Assembly: GCF_005145045.1 (NCBI RefSeq)
Contig: NZ_CP039691.1
Location: 386,001-450,000, forward strand
Length of the DNA: 64,000 bases
Origin: Agrobacterium larrymoorei
GTDB lineage: Bacteria > Pseudomonadota > Alphaproteobacteria > Rhizobiales > Rhizobiaceae
Direction: 5' to 3'
Below are positions 25,622-36,084 of this stretch, piece by piece. A program made the translations under genes and the position numbers. The notes below the pieces were generated by a model, which was not told the DNA's origin, did not search any database, and worked only from the letters and a program-made list of their open reading frames with translations. Position 1 is the stretch's first letter, and every line of letters starts with the position of its first letter.

Positions 25622-26914
25622 TCAGGCGTGAGAACCGGTTTGCGATTGCAGCTGGGACGCGATCATGCGGCCCGCAATGATGACGAGAACGCCTGCAATG
25701 GCGAGGCATGCGGCCAGAAAGAACATAGGTGCAATCGTGCTGCCCGTTTCATCGCGGATCCATGGCACGACATTCTGGGCGACGAAGCCGCCGAGATTGC
25801 CGACCGAGTTGATGGCTGCAAGGCCCGCCGCTGCGCCTGCCCCCTTGAGGAAGCGACCCGGCAGGCTCCAGAACACGGGCTGACCCGCAAAAATGCCTGC
25901 TGCTGCGACGCAGAGGAAAGCAAATTGCAGAGCGGGCGAGGTGAGAAGCGCCGACATCAGCAGGCAGACAGCGCCGATGAAGGCAGGGGCGACGATGTAT
26001 GCGGTCTTCTTTTCCGACCGGTCGGCAGCCGATGGCACGACATAGAGGGCAACGGCGACAACCAGCCATGGAATGATATTGATGAAGCCGTTGGCGGTGT
26101 TGGACACACCGAAGCTTTTCACGATTGTCGGCAGCCAGTAGCTGAGACCATAGGCCGCCAGCGGAAAGCCCACATAGCAAAGCGACATGAACAGGACGCG
26201 TGGGTTGATCAGCGCGCGGAAGCCATCTTCGGCATGTTCTTCCATGCCGGAGTTTTCAGAGGCGATGCGCTTCTGCAACCAATCTTTTTCCTCGCGCGAC
26301 AGGAATCGCGCCTTTTCCGGCGTGTCGTCCAGATAGAAAATGGTGGCGATGCCTGCAATGATGGCAGGAATACCCGTTGCGAGGAAGACCCATTCCCAGC
26401 CCGCATAACCCCACAGACCATCCAGATCGAGCAACATTCCGCCAAGCGGTGCGCCGATGGCGTTGGCGAGCGCGCTGAAGATCATGAACAGGCCGACCAT
26501 GCGGCCGCGATAATCGCGCGGGAACCAGAGTGTCAGAAGGTAGAGAACGCCGGGGAAGAAGCCCGCTTCGCAGACGCCGAGAAGGAAGCGCAGGACATAG
26601 AACATGGTCGGGCTGGTGGTATAGGCCAGAGCAATAGTCACGAGGCCCCAGGAGATGATGATGCGGGCAAACCAGAGTCTGGCGCCGAAGCGGTTGAGCA
26701 GCAGGTTGCTCGGCACCTCGAAAATGAAGTAGCCGATGAAAAACAGCGATGCGCCAAGACCATAGGCATATTCGCTGAGGCCAAGGTCGCCGACCATTTG
26801 CAGCTTGGCGAAGCTGACATTCTGGCGGTCGATATAGGCGATCAGGTAAAGAAGCCCCAGAAACGGCATCAGCCGCCATGTGATTTTTGAGATGAGTGCT
26901 TTTTCAGATACCAA
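25622..26914 (-). CDS. MFS transporter, anion:cation symporter (ACS) family
   Basis: A 430-residue twelve-segment protein with the family signature YIDRQNVSFAK after the first membrane segment and RFLLGVCEAGFFPG in the fourth, as in tartrate, phthalate and hexuronate carriers of the ACS group. Start TTG at 26914 is chosen because GGGGAGG lies seven bases upstream; the first ATG comes 15 codons later inside the first membrane segment. Divergent from leuC across a 445-base gap with no regulator gene beside it. Substrate likely an organic acid; not resolvable. Confidence 0.88.
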   Translation of the reverse strand: MVSEKALISKITWRLMPFLGLLYLIAYIDRQNVSFAKLQMVGDLGLSEYAYGLGASLFFIGYFIFEVPSNLLLNRFGARLWFARIIISWGLVTIALAYTTSPTMFYVLRFLLGVCEAGFFPGVLYLLTLWFPRDYRGRMVGLFMIFSALANAIGAPLGGMLLDLDGLWGYAGWEWVFLATGIPAIIAGIATIFYLDDTPEKARFLSREEKDWLQKRIASENSGMEEHAEDGFRALINPRVLFMSLCYVGFPLAAYGLSYWLPTIVKSFGVSNTANGFINIIPWLVVAVALYVVPSAADRSEKKTAYIVAPAFIGAVCLLMSALLTSPALQFAFLCVAAAGIFAGQPVFWSLPGRFLKGAGAAAGLAAINSVGNLGGFVAQNVVPWIRDETGSTIAPMFFLAACLAIAGVLVIIAGRMIASQLQSQTGSHA

Positions 26915-27359
26915 GACGTATCCTCCCCTGTCGGCTGCAAATCACATGCAGCCACGATGCGATAAGGTGTCCCAGCCCCGTTCACGGTCGCGTTATAACA
27001 TCGTGAAGTTGACTATGCGCAACCCCTAACGCACGAAACGGGAAATCTTTCCCCGCGAAGAAAAATCCCGTTTATTTCCGAAGCTGGTCACTCACCTGTC
27101 TTCGCGCCGACACGCGTGCGGATGTATGTTGCCGAGAAAATGCCGATCTGCTATGACATCCGCCATGGGATCGAAATTCGGATGTCTCGCGCAAAATGTT
27201 TTCGTGTTGCAGGACCACAAGCGTCTGCCGGCACGCTTTTTCGCGCGCATCGCCGGGGCGCTCAACAGCCGACTTACGTTCGCCTGATGGCCTGATAAGG
27301 CTGTCAGCCTTTATTCCAAGACCCAATTCCTGTTTTCAAAAAATCGAATGGATAAAGCC
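26915..27359. other. 445-base divergent gap between an MFS gene and leuC
   Basis: Holds a long imperfect hairpin (27036-27073) and a smaller one (27297-27311, AAGGCTG/CAGCCTT) near leuC. I see no leader peptide with a leucine run, no T-box and no convincing protein. Confidence 0.5.
27036..27073. other. 38-base hairpin in the MFS/leuC gap
   Basis: Perfect 8-base ends AAACGGGA and TCCCGTTT with further pairing inside (TCTTTC with GAAGA). It is over 120 bases from the MFS start and 286 from leuC, and both genes read away from it, so it terminates neither. It could end a small RNA or mark a decayed repeat. Confidence 0.4.
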
Positions 27360-28769
27360 ATGAGCGCACCGCGTACTCTGTATGATAAAATCTGGGATGA
27401 TCACGTCGTCAACCGCGATCCAGATGGAACCTGTCTTCTCTACATCGACCGTCACCTGGTGCATGAGGTGACGTCGCCGCAGGCTTTCGAAGGCCTGCGT
27501 ATGGCCGGTCGTCCCGTTCATTCGCCCACCCGCACGCTGGCCGTGGTGGACCATAACGTACCGACCACCGCCGACCGTCTGGAAGGCATCAAGAACGAAG
27601 AAAGCCGTATTCAGGTCGAAGCGCTGGCGCAGAACGCCAAGGAATTCGGCCTCGAATACTATTCAGAGCGCGACAAGCGTCAGGGCATCGTCCACATCGT
27701 TGGCCCCGAGCAGGGCTTCACGCTGCCGGGCATGACCATCGTCTGCGGCGACAGCCACACTTCCACCCACGGGGCTTTCGGCGCCTTGGCGCACGGTATC
27801 GGTACCTCCGAGGTGGAGCACGTTTTGGCAACGCAGACGCTGATCCAGAAGAAGGCCAAGAACATGCTGGTGCGTGTCGATGGCAAAATTCCGGACGGCG
27901 TGACCGCCAAGGACATCATTCTTGCCATCATCGGTGAAATCGGCACCGCTGGCGGTACGGGCCACGTCATCGAGTTTGCTGGTGAAGCGATCCGCTCGCT
28001 CTCCATGGAAGGCCGCATGACGGTCTGTAACATGACGATCGAGGGCGGTGCGCGCGCGGGTCTGATCGCGCCTGACGAAACGACTTTCGACTACATCAAG
28101 GACAAGCCACGCGCGCCGAAGGGCGAGACGCTGGAGCAGGCAATCGCCTACTGGAAGACGCTGAAGTCCGATGAGGGCGCGCATTACGACAAGGTTGTGG
28201 TGCTGGATGCAGCCAACTTGCCCCCCATCGTTTCCTGGGGATCTTCGCCGGAAGATGTGGTGTCGGTTCAGGGCATTGTTCCCGACCCCGAAGACATCGG
28301 CGAAGAGAACAAACGCAATTCCAAATGGCGTGCGCTGGATTATATGGGCTTGAAGCCGGGTACCAAGATGACGGATATCGCCATCGACCGCGTCTTCATC
28401 GGTTCCTGCACCAATGGCCGTATCGAGGATCTGCGCGCTGCCGCAAAGATCGTGGAAGGCCGCAAGGTTGCACCGACCGTGTCTGCCATGATCGTTCCGG
28501 GCTCCGGCCTTGTGAAGGAGCAGGCGGAAAAGGAAGGTCTGGACAAGATTTTCCTCGAGGCCGGTTTCGAATGGCGTGAGCCGGGCTGTTCCATGTGCCT
28601 TGCCATGAATGACGACCGTCTGGCACCGGGCGAGCGCTGCGCCTCGACCTCGAACCGCAACTTCGAAGGCCGTCAGGGTTACAAGAGCCGCACGCATCTG
28701 GTCTCACCCGCTATGGCGGCTGCCGCTGCCATTGCCGGCCACTTCGTCGATGTGCGCGAGTGGCAGTAA
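27360..28769 (+). CDS. leuC: 3-isopropylmalate dehydratase large subunit
   Basis: A 469-residue aconitase-family enzyme that, with LeuD, isomerises 2-isopropylmalate to 3-isopropylmalate in leucine synthesis. [4Fe-4S] ligands Cys350 (IGSCTNGR), Cys410 and Cys413 ([10 protein letters not shown]) are present, with [12 protein letters not shown] and the [10 protein letters not shown] substrate loop. The start at 27360 gives [16 protein letters not shown], the family form; an ATG four codons earlier is possible. leuD is not adjacent. A terminator follows at 28796. Confidence 0.97.
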   Translation: MSAPRTLYDKIWDDHVVNRDPDGTCLLYIDRHLVHEVTSPQAFEGLRMAGRPVHSPTRTLAVVDHNVPTTADRLEGIKNEESRIQVEALAQNAKEFGLEYYSERDKRQGIVHIVGPEQGFTLPGMTIVCGDSHTSTHGAFGALAHGIGTSEVEHVLATQTLIQKKAKNMLVRVDGKIPDGVTAKDIILAIIGEIGTAGGTGHVIEFAGEAIRSLSMEGRMTVCNMTIEGGARAGLIAPDETTFDYIKDKPRAPKGETLEQAIAYWKTLKSDEGAHYDKVVVLDAANLPPIVSWGSSPEDVVSVQGIVPDPEDIGEENKRNSKWRALDYMGLKPGTKMTDIAIDRVFIGSCTNGRIEDLRAAAKIVEGRKVAPTVSAMIVPGSGLVKEQAEKEGLDKIFLEAGFEWREPGCSMCLAMNDDRLAPGERCASTSNRNFEGRQGYKSRTHLVSPAMAAAAAIAGHFVDVREWQ

Positions 28770-28795
28770 ATAGCGATTTCGCTTGAGAAACTCTG

Positions 28796-28824
28796 CACCC
28801 TCGGATCGCTCCGGGGGTGTTTTG
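28796..28824 (+). terminator. Intrinsic terminator of leuC
   Basis: CACCCTCGG and CCGGGGGTG form the stem around ATCGCT, followed by TTTTG. It starts 26 bases after the leuC stop. Confidence 0.85.
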
Positions 28825-28919
28825 TTTCTGGCTGGCGGGTGGTAATCCTCTCGCAATTCCGCCATATAGAGGCAAAATGCGGGAGAAATGCTCCGCTGAT
28901 CTCGAACAGGTTCAATATC

Positions 28920-29822
28920 ATGACGCAGACGGTTGAATTCGCGAAGATGAACGGGCTTGGCAACAAGATCCTTGTTGTCGATATGCGTGGCCGTAAAGAC
29001 ATGGTGACGCCGCAGGCGGCTATCGCCTTGAACGCGGATGCAGACACCGCTTTCGATCAGATCATGGCGATCCACGATCCACGCGTCGATGGTACGGATG
29101 CCTATATCGATATCTTGAATTGCGATGGCACCAAGGCTCAGGCCTGTGGCAACGGCACGCGTTGTGTCGTACAGGCGCTGGCGTCCGAGACCGGCAAAAA
29201 GGCTTTCACCTTCCAGACCGTGGCGGGCATTCTGAATGCCACCGAGAATGAAGACGGCATGATTTCCGTCGATATGGGGACGCCGCGTTTTCGCTGGAGC
29301 GACATTCCGTTGTCGGAAGAGTTTCACGATACCAGCCGCATCGAATTGCAGATCGGGCCAATCGATAACCCGATCCTCCATTCGCCTGCAGCTATGTCCA
29401 TGGGCAATCCGCATGCCGTTTTCTGGGTGGACTGCGATCCCATGGAGTTCGATCTGGAGCGGATGGGGCCGCTGCTCGAAAGCCATCCCATGTTTCCGGA
29501 AAAGGCCAATATCACGCTGGCGCAGGTCATTTCCGATAGCGCCTTGCGTACCCGCACATTCGAGCGTGGCGCAGGTCTGACGCTTGCCTGCGGCTCGGCT
29601 GCCTGTGCCGCCGCTGTTTCTGCGGCAAGAACCGGCCGAACGGGTCGCATTGTTGAAATCGACGTTGCTTCCAGCCCGGTTCGCATTCCGCTGACCATCG
29701 AATGGCGCGAGAATAATCACGTCATCATGACAGGGCCTGCCGAATGGGAATGGGCCGGGCGCGTCGATCCTGTCACGGGCAGCTGGGCGCGCGATGCAGA
29801 GGCTCAGCAGGAGGCCTTATGA
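28920..29822 (+). CDS. dapF: Diaminopimelate epimerase
   Basis: A 300-residue cofactor-independent racemase that turns LL- into meso-diaminopimelate for lysine and peptidoglycan. The two catalytic cysteines lie in ACGNGTRC and ACGSAACAA, within the twin halves of the fold; NGLGNK near the start is also conserved. The ATG at 28920 is chosen over one 81 bases upstream because [15 protein letters not shown] matches the family. Its stop overlaps the mtaB start (ATGA), so the two are coupled. Confidence 0.96.
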   Translation: MTQTVEFAKMNGLGNKILVVDMRGRKDMVTPQAAIALNADADTAFDQIMAIHDPRVDGTDAYIDILNCDGTKAQACGNGTRCVVQALASETGKKAFTFQTVAGILNATENEDGMISVDMGTPRFRWSDIPLSEEFHDTSRIELQIGPIDNPILHSPAAMSMGNPHAVFWVDCDPMEFDLERMGPLLESHPMFPEKANITLAQVISDSALRTRTFERGAGLTLACGSAACAAAVSAARTGRTGRIVEIDVASSPVRIPLTIEWRENNHVIMTGPAEWEWAGRVDPVTGSWARDAEAQQEAL

Positions 29823-31093
29823 GCGGTGTCGAGGTCATAACCTTCGGCTGTCGCCTCAACACCTATGAATCGGAAGTGATGCGGGCCGAGGCCGAGAAGG
29901 CAGGGCTGAACAATGCCGTGCTGGTCAATACCTGCGCCGTGACGGGCGAAGCCGTGCGGCAGGCACGTCAGGCCATTCGCCGTGCGCGGCGCGACAATCC
30001 GCATGCGCGCATCATCGTCACCGGTTGTGCCGCCCAGACGGAAAAGCAGACTTTTGCCGATATGCCGGAAGTGGACGCCGTGTTGGGCAATGAGGAGAAG
30101 CTGAAAAGCACCTCCTATCGTGCATTGCCGGATTTTGGCGTGTCCGCGGAAGAAAAGCTTCGCGTCAACGACATCATGAGCGTGAAGGCCACCGCGCCGC
30201 AGATGGTGAAGCACATCGATGGGCATGTGCGGGCCTTCATTCAGGTGCAGAATGGTTGCGACCATCGCTGCACCTTCTGCATCATTCCCTATGGTCGCGG
30301 CAATTCCCGCTCGGTTCCCATGGGGGCCGTTGTCGAGCAGGCGCGCAAGCTGACGGAAAGCGGTTATCGCGAAATCGTGCTGACCGGGGTCGATGCGACG
30401 AGCTACGGCGCAGATTTGCCGGGCGAACCTTCGCTGGGGTATCTGGCAAAAACACTGCTGAAGCAGGTGCCGGATATTTTGCGGCTTCGGCTGTCCTCCA
30501 TCGATAGCATCGAGGCGGACAGGCATTTGATGGATTTGATTGCGGATGAAGAGCGCTTCATGCCGCATCTGCATCTGTCGCTTCAGCATGGCGATGACAT
30601 GATCCTGAAACGCATGAAGCGCCGCCATTTGCGCGACGATGCCATTCGCTTCTGTCGCGATGTCCGGGCTCTGCGTCCCGATATCGCTTTCGGTGCGGAC
30701 ATGATTGCAGGTTTCCCCACGGAAACCGATGAAATGGCGGAGAATGCGGCGACGCTTGCGGAGGAATGCGGCATTTCCAGCCTTCACGTCTTCCCCTACA
30801 GCCCGCGCCCCGGAACACCTGCTGCCCGCATGCCGCAACTGAATCGAGCCTTGGTCAAGGAGCGGGCGGCAAAACTGCGTGAACGCGGAGAGGTTCTGCG
30901 CGTTAATCACTTAGGCGCGATGGTGGGTAGCGAGCAGACAATACTGGTTGAAAACAACGGTTTTGCCCATACGGACAACTTTACCCTTGTCGCTGTACCC
31001 GATCTTGCGCCGCGCACTCTTGCGCGGGTTGTGATTACGGGTCACAACGGTAAGCACTTGAAAATGCAATGTCTGACGGCGCAAGCGGCCTGA
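29819..31093 (+). CDS. mtaB: tRNA t6A37 methylthiotransferase MtaB
   Basis: A 424-residue radical-SAM enzyme that converts N6-threonylcarbamoyladenosine at tRNA position 37 to its 2-methylthio form. Domain order: N-terminal UPF0004 domain with cysteines in FGCRLN, NTCAVT and VTGCAAQ holding the sacrificial cluster; radical-[11 protein letters not shown] (Cys147, 151, 154); C-terminal TRAM-like segment. It lacks the long MiaB spacing, which favours MtaB. Starts within the dapF stop and ends 22 bases before ftsY; the three form one likely operon. Confidence 0.94.
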   Translation: MSGVEVITFGCRLNTYESEVMRAEAEKAGLNNAVLVNTCAVTGEAVRQARQAIRRARRDNPHARIIVTGCAAQTEKQTFADMPEVDAVLGNEEKLKSTSYRALPDFGVSAEEKLRVNDIMSVKATAPQMVKHIDGHVRAFIQVQNGCDHRCTFCIIPYGRGNSRSVPMGAVVEQARKLTESGYREIVLTGVDATSYGADLPGEPSLGYLAKTLLKQVPDILRLRLSSIDSIEADRHLMDLIADEERFMPHLHLSLQHGDDMILKRMKRRHLRDDAIRFCRDVRALRPDIAFGADMIAGFPTETDEMAENAATLAEECGISSLHVFPYSPRPGTPAARMPQLNRALVKERAAKLRERGEVLRVNHLGAMVGSEQTILVENNGFAHTDNFTLVAVPDLAPRTLARVVITGHNGKHLKMQCLTAQAA

Positions 31094-31115
31094 AGAATTA
31101 AGAGACGGAACAGTC

Positions 31116-32570
31116 ATGGCCCTCGGCTTCATCAAAAAAGTCTTTTCGTTCGGCAAGGACAAGGCCGAAACCGATAAGCCCGAGGGTGAAGAGGCCACGC
31201 TTCATCAGGAAGAGCGCAGTTCCTTCGAAGAGGCTTTGAGCGAAGCCGAAGCCCATACGCTGCCCGCCGAAGACCCTGTTTCCAACATCGAGATGGAAAC
31301 TGCCGGTGGTCCGGCGTCCGATGCTGCCGATGATGTCGCTCAGCCTGTAGTAGCAGGAGACGAGGATGCTCCGCTTCTGCCCGGTGCCGACCAAGTCGGA
31401 GATATCGGCATGGTGCCGCTGTCGCTTCTGGAGGCGGAAGCTGCCGCCGGGGAGGCGGTCGATGGCGTTACCGACGATGAGGTCTCGCCGGACGCGCCGC
31501 TCGATGAAACCGCGATGGACGATCTGCTGGATGAGGCCGAAGCTGTCGACGAAGAGCCGGAAGTCTTGGGTGCCTCTGCCGTTCCGGCTGCTCTGCCAAA
31601 GGGCTTCTCGTCCGCTGCGGATCGCGTTGAGCCCGTCGAGGCCGCCCCTCAAGCTAAGCTGACATGGTTCCAGCGCCTGCGTGCCGGTCTCGCGCGTACC
31701 TCATCGCAGCTGACGAGCCAGATTTCGGCGCTGTTCACCAAGCGCAAGCTGGATGACGACACGCTGGATGAGCTGGAAGATCTGCTGATCCAGTCCGATC
31801 TGGGTGTCGAGACCGCCATGCGCATTACCGGCGCATTGTCGTCCGAACGTTATGGCAAGGATGTAAGCGGCGAAGACGTGGCCAAGATCATGGCGGCGGA
31901 AATCACCAAGGTTCTGACGCCGGTCGCCAAGCCGCTGGAGCTCGATCTTTCGCACAAGCCACATGTCATCCTCGTCGTTGGTGTCAATGGCACGGGCAAG
32001 ACCACGACCATCGGCAAGCTTGCGGCCAAGCTTTCGGGCTCCGGCCTGAAGGTCATGCTGGCGGCGGGCGATACGTTCCGTGCGGCCGCCATCGAGCAGC
32101 TGAAAATCTGGGCGGATCGCACCGGCTCCGAATTCATCGGCACCAAGCTTGGGGCGGATGCGGCGGGTCTCGCTTACGATGCCTATGAACAGGCGCGGGC
32201 AAAGAAGAGCGATGTCCTGATCATCGACACCGCTGGTCGTCTCCAGAACAAGACGGAGCTGATGGCGGAGCTGGAAAAGATCGTGCGTGTTCTCACCAAG
32301 CTCGATCCCGAGGCGCCGCACACCGTGCTTCAGACTCTGGATGCGACGACCGGGCAGAACGCCATGAATCAGGTGGAGATTTTCCGCAACGTTGCCGGGG
32401 TCTCGGGCCTGATTATGACAAAATTGGATGGCACGGCGCGCGGCGGTATCCTCGTTGCCATCGCTGCCAAGCATAAGCTGCCGGTCTATTTCATCGGCGT
32501 CGGCGAAGGCGTGGACGATCTGGAGCCCTTCGAAGCGGACGATTTCGCCAAAGCGATTGCAGGAGTTTGA
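31116..32570 (+). CDS. ftsY: Signal recognition particle receptor FtsY
   Basis: A 484-residue SRP receptor. The first 185 residues are an acidic A domain rich in E, D and A after a short basic amphipathic start ([14 protein letters not shown]), which targets membranes; then the N domain and the GTPase with [10 protein letters not shown] (about 289), [22 protein letters not shown] and [10 protein letters not shown]. It pairs with Ffh, encoded at 8383-9954 on the other strand. AGAGACGGA precedes the start. The yciB gene begins 2 bases after the stop. Confidence 0.98.
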   Translation: MALGFIKKVFSFGKDKAETDKPEGEEATLHQEERSSFEEALSEAEAHTLPAEDPVSNIEMETAGGPASDAADDVAQPVVAGDEDAPLLPGADQVGDIGMVPLSLLEAEAAAGEAVDGVTDDEVSPDAPLDETAMDDLLDEAEAVDEEPEVLGASAVPAALPKGFSSAADRVEPVEAAPQAKLTWFQRLRAGLARTSSQLTSQISALFTKRKLDDDTLDELEDLLIQSDLGVETAMRITGALSSERYGKDVSGEDVAKIMAAEITKVLTPVAKPLELDLSHKPHVILVVGVNGTGKTTTIGKLAAKLSGSGLKVMLAAGDTFRAAAIEQLKIWADRTGSEFIGTKLGADAAGLAYDAYEQARAKKSDVLIIDTAGRLQNKTELMAELEKIVRVLTKLDPEAPHTVLQTLDATTGQNAMNQVEIFRNVAGVSGLIMTKLDGTARGGILVAIAAKHKLPVYFIGVGEGVDDLEPFEADDFAKAIAGV

Positions 32571-32572
32571 GT

Positions 32573-33223
32573 ATGGACGTGGAAAGCAATCAGCGCGAAA
32601 GCGAAAAGATGGTGCGGGAAATCAGCCCGCTTCTGAAATTCACGCTCGAACTCGGGCCGCTCGTGGTCTTCTTTTTCGCCAATTCCCGGGGCGAGTGGCT
32701 GGCTGAAAAGCTGCCTGTGCTGCACGAATTCGGCGGGCCGATCTTCATTGCCACCGGTCTTTTCATGATCGCTACGGCGCTGGCGCTCTCGGTTTCCTGG
32801 ATACTCACGCGCACCCTGCCGATCATGCCGCTGATCTCTGGCATCGTCGTTTTCGTTTTTGGCGCGCTGACGCTCTATCTGCAAAACGACACCTTCATCA
32901 AGATGAAGCCGACCATCGTCAACACGCTATTCGGCGTCATCCTGCTGGGCGGGCTTTTCTTCGGCCAGTCTTTGCTCGGTTATGTCTTCAATTCCGCCTT
33001 CAAGCTGACGGATGAGGGCTGGCGCAAGCTGACGCTGCGCTGGGGTATCTTCTTCCTGTTTCTGGCAGTGCTGAACGAAGTCGTCTGGCGCAATTTTAGC
33101 ACCGATAACTGGGTTGCCTTCAAGGTTTGGGGCACCATGCCCATCACCATCATCTTCACCATGGCGCAGATGCCGCTCGTCATGCGCCACTCGCTCGAGC
33201 CATTGAACAAGGACGAGAAATGA
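32573..33223 (+). CDS. yciB: Inner-membrane-spanning protein YciB (septation protein A family)
   Basis: A 216-residue protein with about five or six hydrophobic segments, carrying [18 protein letters not shown] near the start and [20 protein letters not shown], both characteristic of IspZ/YciB, which affects septation and envelope integrity. AGGAG sits 7 bases before the ATG at 32573, inside the end of ftsY. Its stop overlaps the start of the next gene by four bases. Confidence 0.92.
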   Translation: MDVESNQRESEKMVREISPLLKFTLELGPLVVFFFANSRGEWLAEKLPVLHEFGGPIFIATGLFMIATALALSVSWILTRTLPIMPLISGIVVFVFGALTLYLQNDTFIKMKPTIVNTLFGVILLGGLFFGQSLLGYVFNSAFKLTDEGWRKLTLRWGIFFLFLAVLNEVVWRNFSTDNWVAFKVWGTMPITIIFTMAQMPLVMRHSLEPLNKDEK

Positions 33224-33816
33224 CACTTGCAGAACTGCCTGCCTCCCGTTCGTCCTCGCTCAAATGGTTCGGTGTCGCGGCGGGGCTGCTGCTTTTGCAG
33301 ACCGTTATTCTCTATGCGATGGGCCGCGTTCCGATCTGCGAATGCGGCTATGTGAAACTGTTCGAGCCGGGCGTGAATACGCCGGGCAATTCCCAGCACA
33401 TCGCAGACTGGTACACGCCTTCCCACATCATCCACGGCTTCCTGTTCTACTGGTTCGCCTGGCTGCTGTTTCGCACAAAGCCACTGTCCTTCCGGCTTTC
33501 CGCTGCCGTTCTGGTGGAAGCTGCCTGGGAAATTCTGGAAAATTCGCCGATCATCATAGACCGTTACCGCACCGCTACCATGGCGCTTGGCTATAGCGGC
33601 GACAGCATCCTGAATTCGGCGATGGATACGGTCTTCATGGCGCTCGGCTTCCTTTTTGCCGCGCGCGTTCCTGTCTGGCTGACGTTTCTGATCGCCATAT
33701 TCTTCGAGATTTTCACCGGTTGGCTCATTCGAGACAATCTGACGCTGAACGTGGTCATGCTTGTCTGGCCGCTCGATGCGATCAAGGAATGGCAGAGCGC
33801 GCTTCCGGGCGGCTGA
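33220..33816 (+). CDS. DUF2585 (UPF0314) family membrane protein
   Basis: A 198-residue protein with about four hydrophobic segments and the conserved block [12 protein letters not shown], then [15 protein letters not shown] and [22 protein letters not shown]. It belongs to an uncharacterised alphaproteobacterial family. Translationally coupled to yciB by an ATGA overlap. The His, Asp and Cys conservation suggests a polar site at the membrane, but no function is established. Its stop abuts the ccmG stop with no base between. Confidence 0.85.
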   Translation: MTLAELPASRSSSLKWFGVAAGLLLLQTVILYAMGRVPICECGYVKLFEPGVNTPGNSQHIADWYTPSHIIHGFLFYWFAWLLFRTKPLSFRLSAAVLVEAAWEILENSPIIIDRYRTATMALGYSGDSILNSAMDTVFMALGFLFAARVPVWLTFLIAIFFEIFTGWLIRDNLTLNVVMLVWPLDAIKEWQSALPGG

Positions 33817-34419
33817 TCAGTCGCCTGCTATCGCTTTTTCGATTGCCGGAATCAGTTCGCGATCATAGGTCGCAGCGTCGATTGGGCCGACTTTCTTGTA
33901 AATGATGGTGCCATCCGGTCCGACGAGATAGGTTTCCGGAATGCCATAAACGCCCCAGTCGATAGCAGCCTTGCCGTTCGGATCGATGCCGATGGCGGCG
34001 TAAGGGTTTCCGAGCTCTCCGAGAAAACGAAGGGCGTTGTCGGATTTATCCTTGTAATTGATGCCGACGATATTGAGCCGCTCATCCTTTGACAGCTCCT
34101 TCAGCATCGGATGTTCCTGCCTGCAGGGGACGCACCAGGATGCAAAGACGTTCACCAGCGTCAGCTTGCCCTTGATCGCCGTATCGGTCAGGGGCGGAAC
34201 ATTAGCGCCTTCCAAAGGCGGCAACGCCAGAGAAGGCGCCTTGGTGCCGATCAATGCCGAGGGAATGGCGCTGACATCGAGGCCGTTGACGTCCTGCTCG
34301 TAAAGCATCTTGGCTGCAACGGCAGCGAAGCCTGCGAAAACCAGCAGGGGCAGAAGCGCCAGGACATAGCGTGATCGACCCCGCGATGCAGGGCGGGCGG
34401 AGGCATCCTTATCAGTCAT
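33817..34419 (-). CDS. ccmG: Thiol:disulfide interchange protein CcmG (DsbE/CycY)
   Basis: A 200-residue membrane-tethered thioredoxin: one anchor (about 18-36) then a periplasmic domain with WCVPC (Cys96, Cys99) and the cis-proline segment GVYGIPETYLV. It keeps apocytochrome c or CcmH cysteines reduced for haem attachment. Last gene of ccmABCDG; its ATG overlaps the ccmD stop by four bases. The haem chaperone and lyase genes ccmE, ccmF and ccmH are not in this window. Confidence 0.95.
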   Translation of the reverse strand: MTDKDASARPASRGRSRYVLALLPLLVFAGFAAVAAKMLYEQDVNGLDVSAIPSALIGTKAPSLALPPLEGANVPPLTDTAIKGKLTLVNVFASWCVPCRQEHPMLKELSKDERLNIVGINYKDKSDNALRFLGELGNPYAAIGIDPNGKAAIDWGVYGIPETYLVGPDGTIIYKKVGPIDAATYDRELIPAIEKAIAGD

Positions 34420-34592
34420 GCGGATGGCGCCTCTGATTTTGCCGGTCTGGAGCGACGGCGGATGCCAGAGGCTTCCAGTTGCGCGATTTCTCTCATGCGG
34501 GCGCGCCCATCAAGCCAGACCCAGGCAATCAGTGCGGTGACGATGAGCCCGGTCATGGCGTAGGACATGCCGATGTAGAATGTGTGACTCAT
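34416..34592 (-). CDS. ccmD: Haem exporter protein CcmD
   Basis: A 58-residue single-pass protein: MSHTFYIGMSYAMTG leading into one membrane segment (about 10-27) and a basic tail. CcmD tethers the haem chaperone CcmE to the CcmABC exporter. The ATG at 34592 begins four bases after ccmC stops; open sequence further upstream lies inside ccmC. Position between ccmC and ccmG confirms the call. Confidence 0.88.
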   Translation of the reverse strand: MSHTFYIGMSYAMTGLIVTALIAWVWLDGRARMREIAQLEASGIRRRSRPAKSEAPSA

Positions 34593-34596
34593 GGTG

Positions 34597-35358
34597 TCAT
34601 GCCCCTCTTCCCGCAACGCGCGCGGCCAGACGGCGTTGCGCGGCGATGCGTCTGCGCAGGATCTCATTTCGCATGGCGGCCACATGCAGTGTGAAGAACA
34701 GAAGCGTGAAGCCAATCGCCATGGTCAGAAGCGGCCAGAGGAATTCCGGGTCGATTGCCGGGCCATCCATGCGCATGACGCTGGCGGGTTGATGCAGCGT
34801 GTTCCACCATTCCACCGAGAACTTGATGATCGGGATATTGACGAAACCGACGAGGATGAGCACGGCGCTGACGCGCGCTGCCTTGGATGGATCGTCCATC
34901 GCCTTATTGAAGGCGATGAGGCCGAGATACATCAGAAAAAGAATGAAAACGGAGGTGAGCCGCGCATCCCACACCCACCATGTTCCCCACATGGGTTTGC
35001 CCCAGAGCGAACCGGTGATGAGCGCAATCAGGGTGAAGGCGGCACCGATGGGGGCTGCCGCCTTGTGGCTGACATCGGCCAGTGGATGCCGCCAGACCAG
35101 CGTGCCGATGGCCGAAAGCGCCATGACGGTGTAGCACATCATCGAAAGCCATGCGGCTGGGACGTGCACATACATGATGCGCACGGTGTTGCCCTGCTGA
35201 TAATCGCCTTCCGTCGTGAAAGACAGATAGAGACCTGCCAGCAGACAGAGCGCAGACAGCGCTGCCAGCCAGGGCAGAATGCGTGCGGTCAGTGCCAGAA
35301 ACCGGGTGGGATTGGCGAGATCGCTGAATTTCTTGATTGCAAGGCTCGTATCGTTCAT
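34597..35358 (-). CDS. ccmC: Haem exporter permease CcmC
   Basis: A 253-residue six-segment membrane protein with the tryptophan-rich haem-handling motif WGTWWVWDARLTS (about 123-135) in a periplasmic loop and flanking histidines (MYVHVPAAW near 63, and the HQPASV loop). It loads haem onto CcmE. Gap of 66 bases to ccmB upstream and 4 to ccmD downstream. Confidence 0.95.
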   Translation of the reverse strand: MNDTSLAIKKFSDLANPTRFLALTARILPWLAALSALCLLAGLYLSFTTEGDYQQGNTVRIMYVHVPAAWLSMMCYTVMALSAIGTLVWRHPLADVSHKAAAPIGAAFTLIALITGSLWGKPMWGTWWVWDARLTSVFILFLMYLGLIAFNKAMDDPSKAARVSAVLILVGFVNIPIIKFSVEWWNTLHQPASVMRMDGPAIDPEFLWPLLTMAIGFTLLFFTLHVAAMRNEILRRRIAAQRRLAARVAGRGA

Positions 35359-35424
35359 GGCGTCTTTCTGACCTGAAGCTTGGCCTTTCTACAATGAGGA
35401 AGGAGCCTCGGCAATTGATCCTTA

Positions 35425-36084
35425 TCAATCCGTGGAACTGCGCAGCGCCAAAGCTGCGAAGAAGGGGCCAATTACCGATGAAAAGAGCGTGATCGCCGCA
35501 AGGATCATGAAGGGCGGCAGAAACGGCGCGGGATCCTGGACCGCAGCATAAGACGCGCTTACGCCGAAGATGAGAACGGGAATGGCGAGTGGCAGAACGA
35601 GGATCGAAACCAGCAATCCCCCGCGCGGCAAGGCAACCGCAACTGCCGCGCCCACTGCGCCGATGAATGTGAGGGCAGGGGTTCCGACAAGGAGCGTCAA
35701 CATCACCGCGCCGATTGCCACCTCACCCATATTCATGAAGAGCCCGAGAAGAGGAGATGCGATGACCAGCGGCAGGCTTGTGGCGGCCCAGTGAGCCAGG
35801 CATTTGATGAAGACGGTCAGAACCAGCGGGTTTTCGTGCATCAGAATGAGGTCGAGCGAACCATCGTCCCGCTCGGCCTGAAACAGCCGGTCAAGACCCA
35901 GCAGCGCAGCAAGAAGCGCACCGATCCAGACAATGGCCGGTCCTATCCGCGACAGGAGATTGAGGTCTGGCCCAACGCCGAAAGGAATGACGGCAACGAC
36001 CGTCATGAAGAACAGAACGCCGATGAGCGCACCTCCGCCTGCACGGATGGAGAGCTTCAGATCGCGCAAGAAAAGAGTCATCAT
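35425..36084 (-). CDS. ccmB: Haem exporter permease CcmB
   Basis: A 219-residue membrane protein with six hydrophobic segments, the partner of the CcmA ATPase. RDLKLSIRAGGGA at the start and the FQAERDDGSLDLILM segment are typical. Starts ATG at 36084, overlapping the ccmA stop by four bases. Confidence 0.95.
   Translation of the reverse strand: MMTLFLRDLKLSIRAGGGALIGVLFFMTVVAVIPFGVGPDLNLLSRIGPAIVWIGALLAALLGLDRLFQAERDDGSLDLILMHENPLVLTVFIKCLAHWAATSLPLVIASPLLGLFMNMGEVAIGAVMLTLLVGTPALTFIGAVGAAVAVALPRGGLLVSILVLPLAIPVLIFGVSASYAAVQDPAPFLPPFMILAAITLFSSVIGPFFAALALRSSTD

Noticed and set aside
25628..26890. A 420-codon plus-strand frame opposite the ACS-family MFS gene
   Set aside because: The translation is rich in C, H and R with no hydrophobic or domain pattern, while the minus strand encodes a clear transporter.
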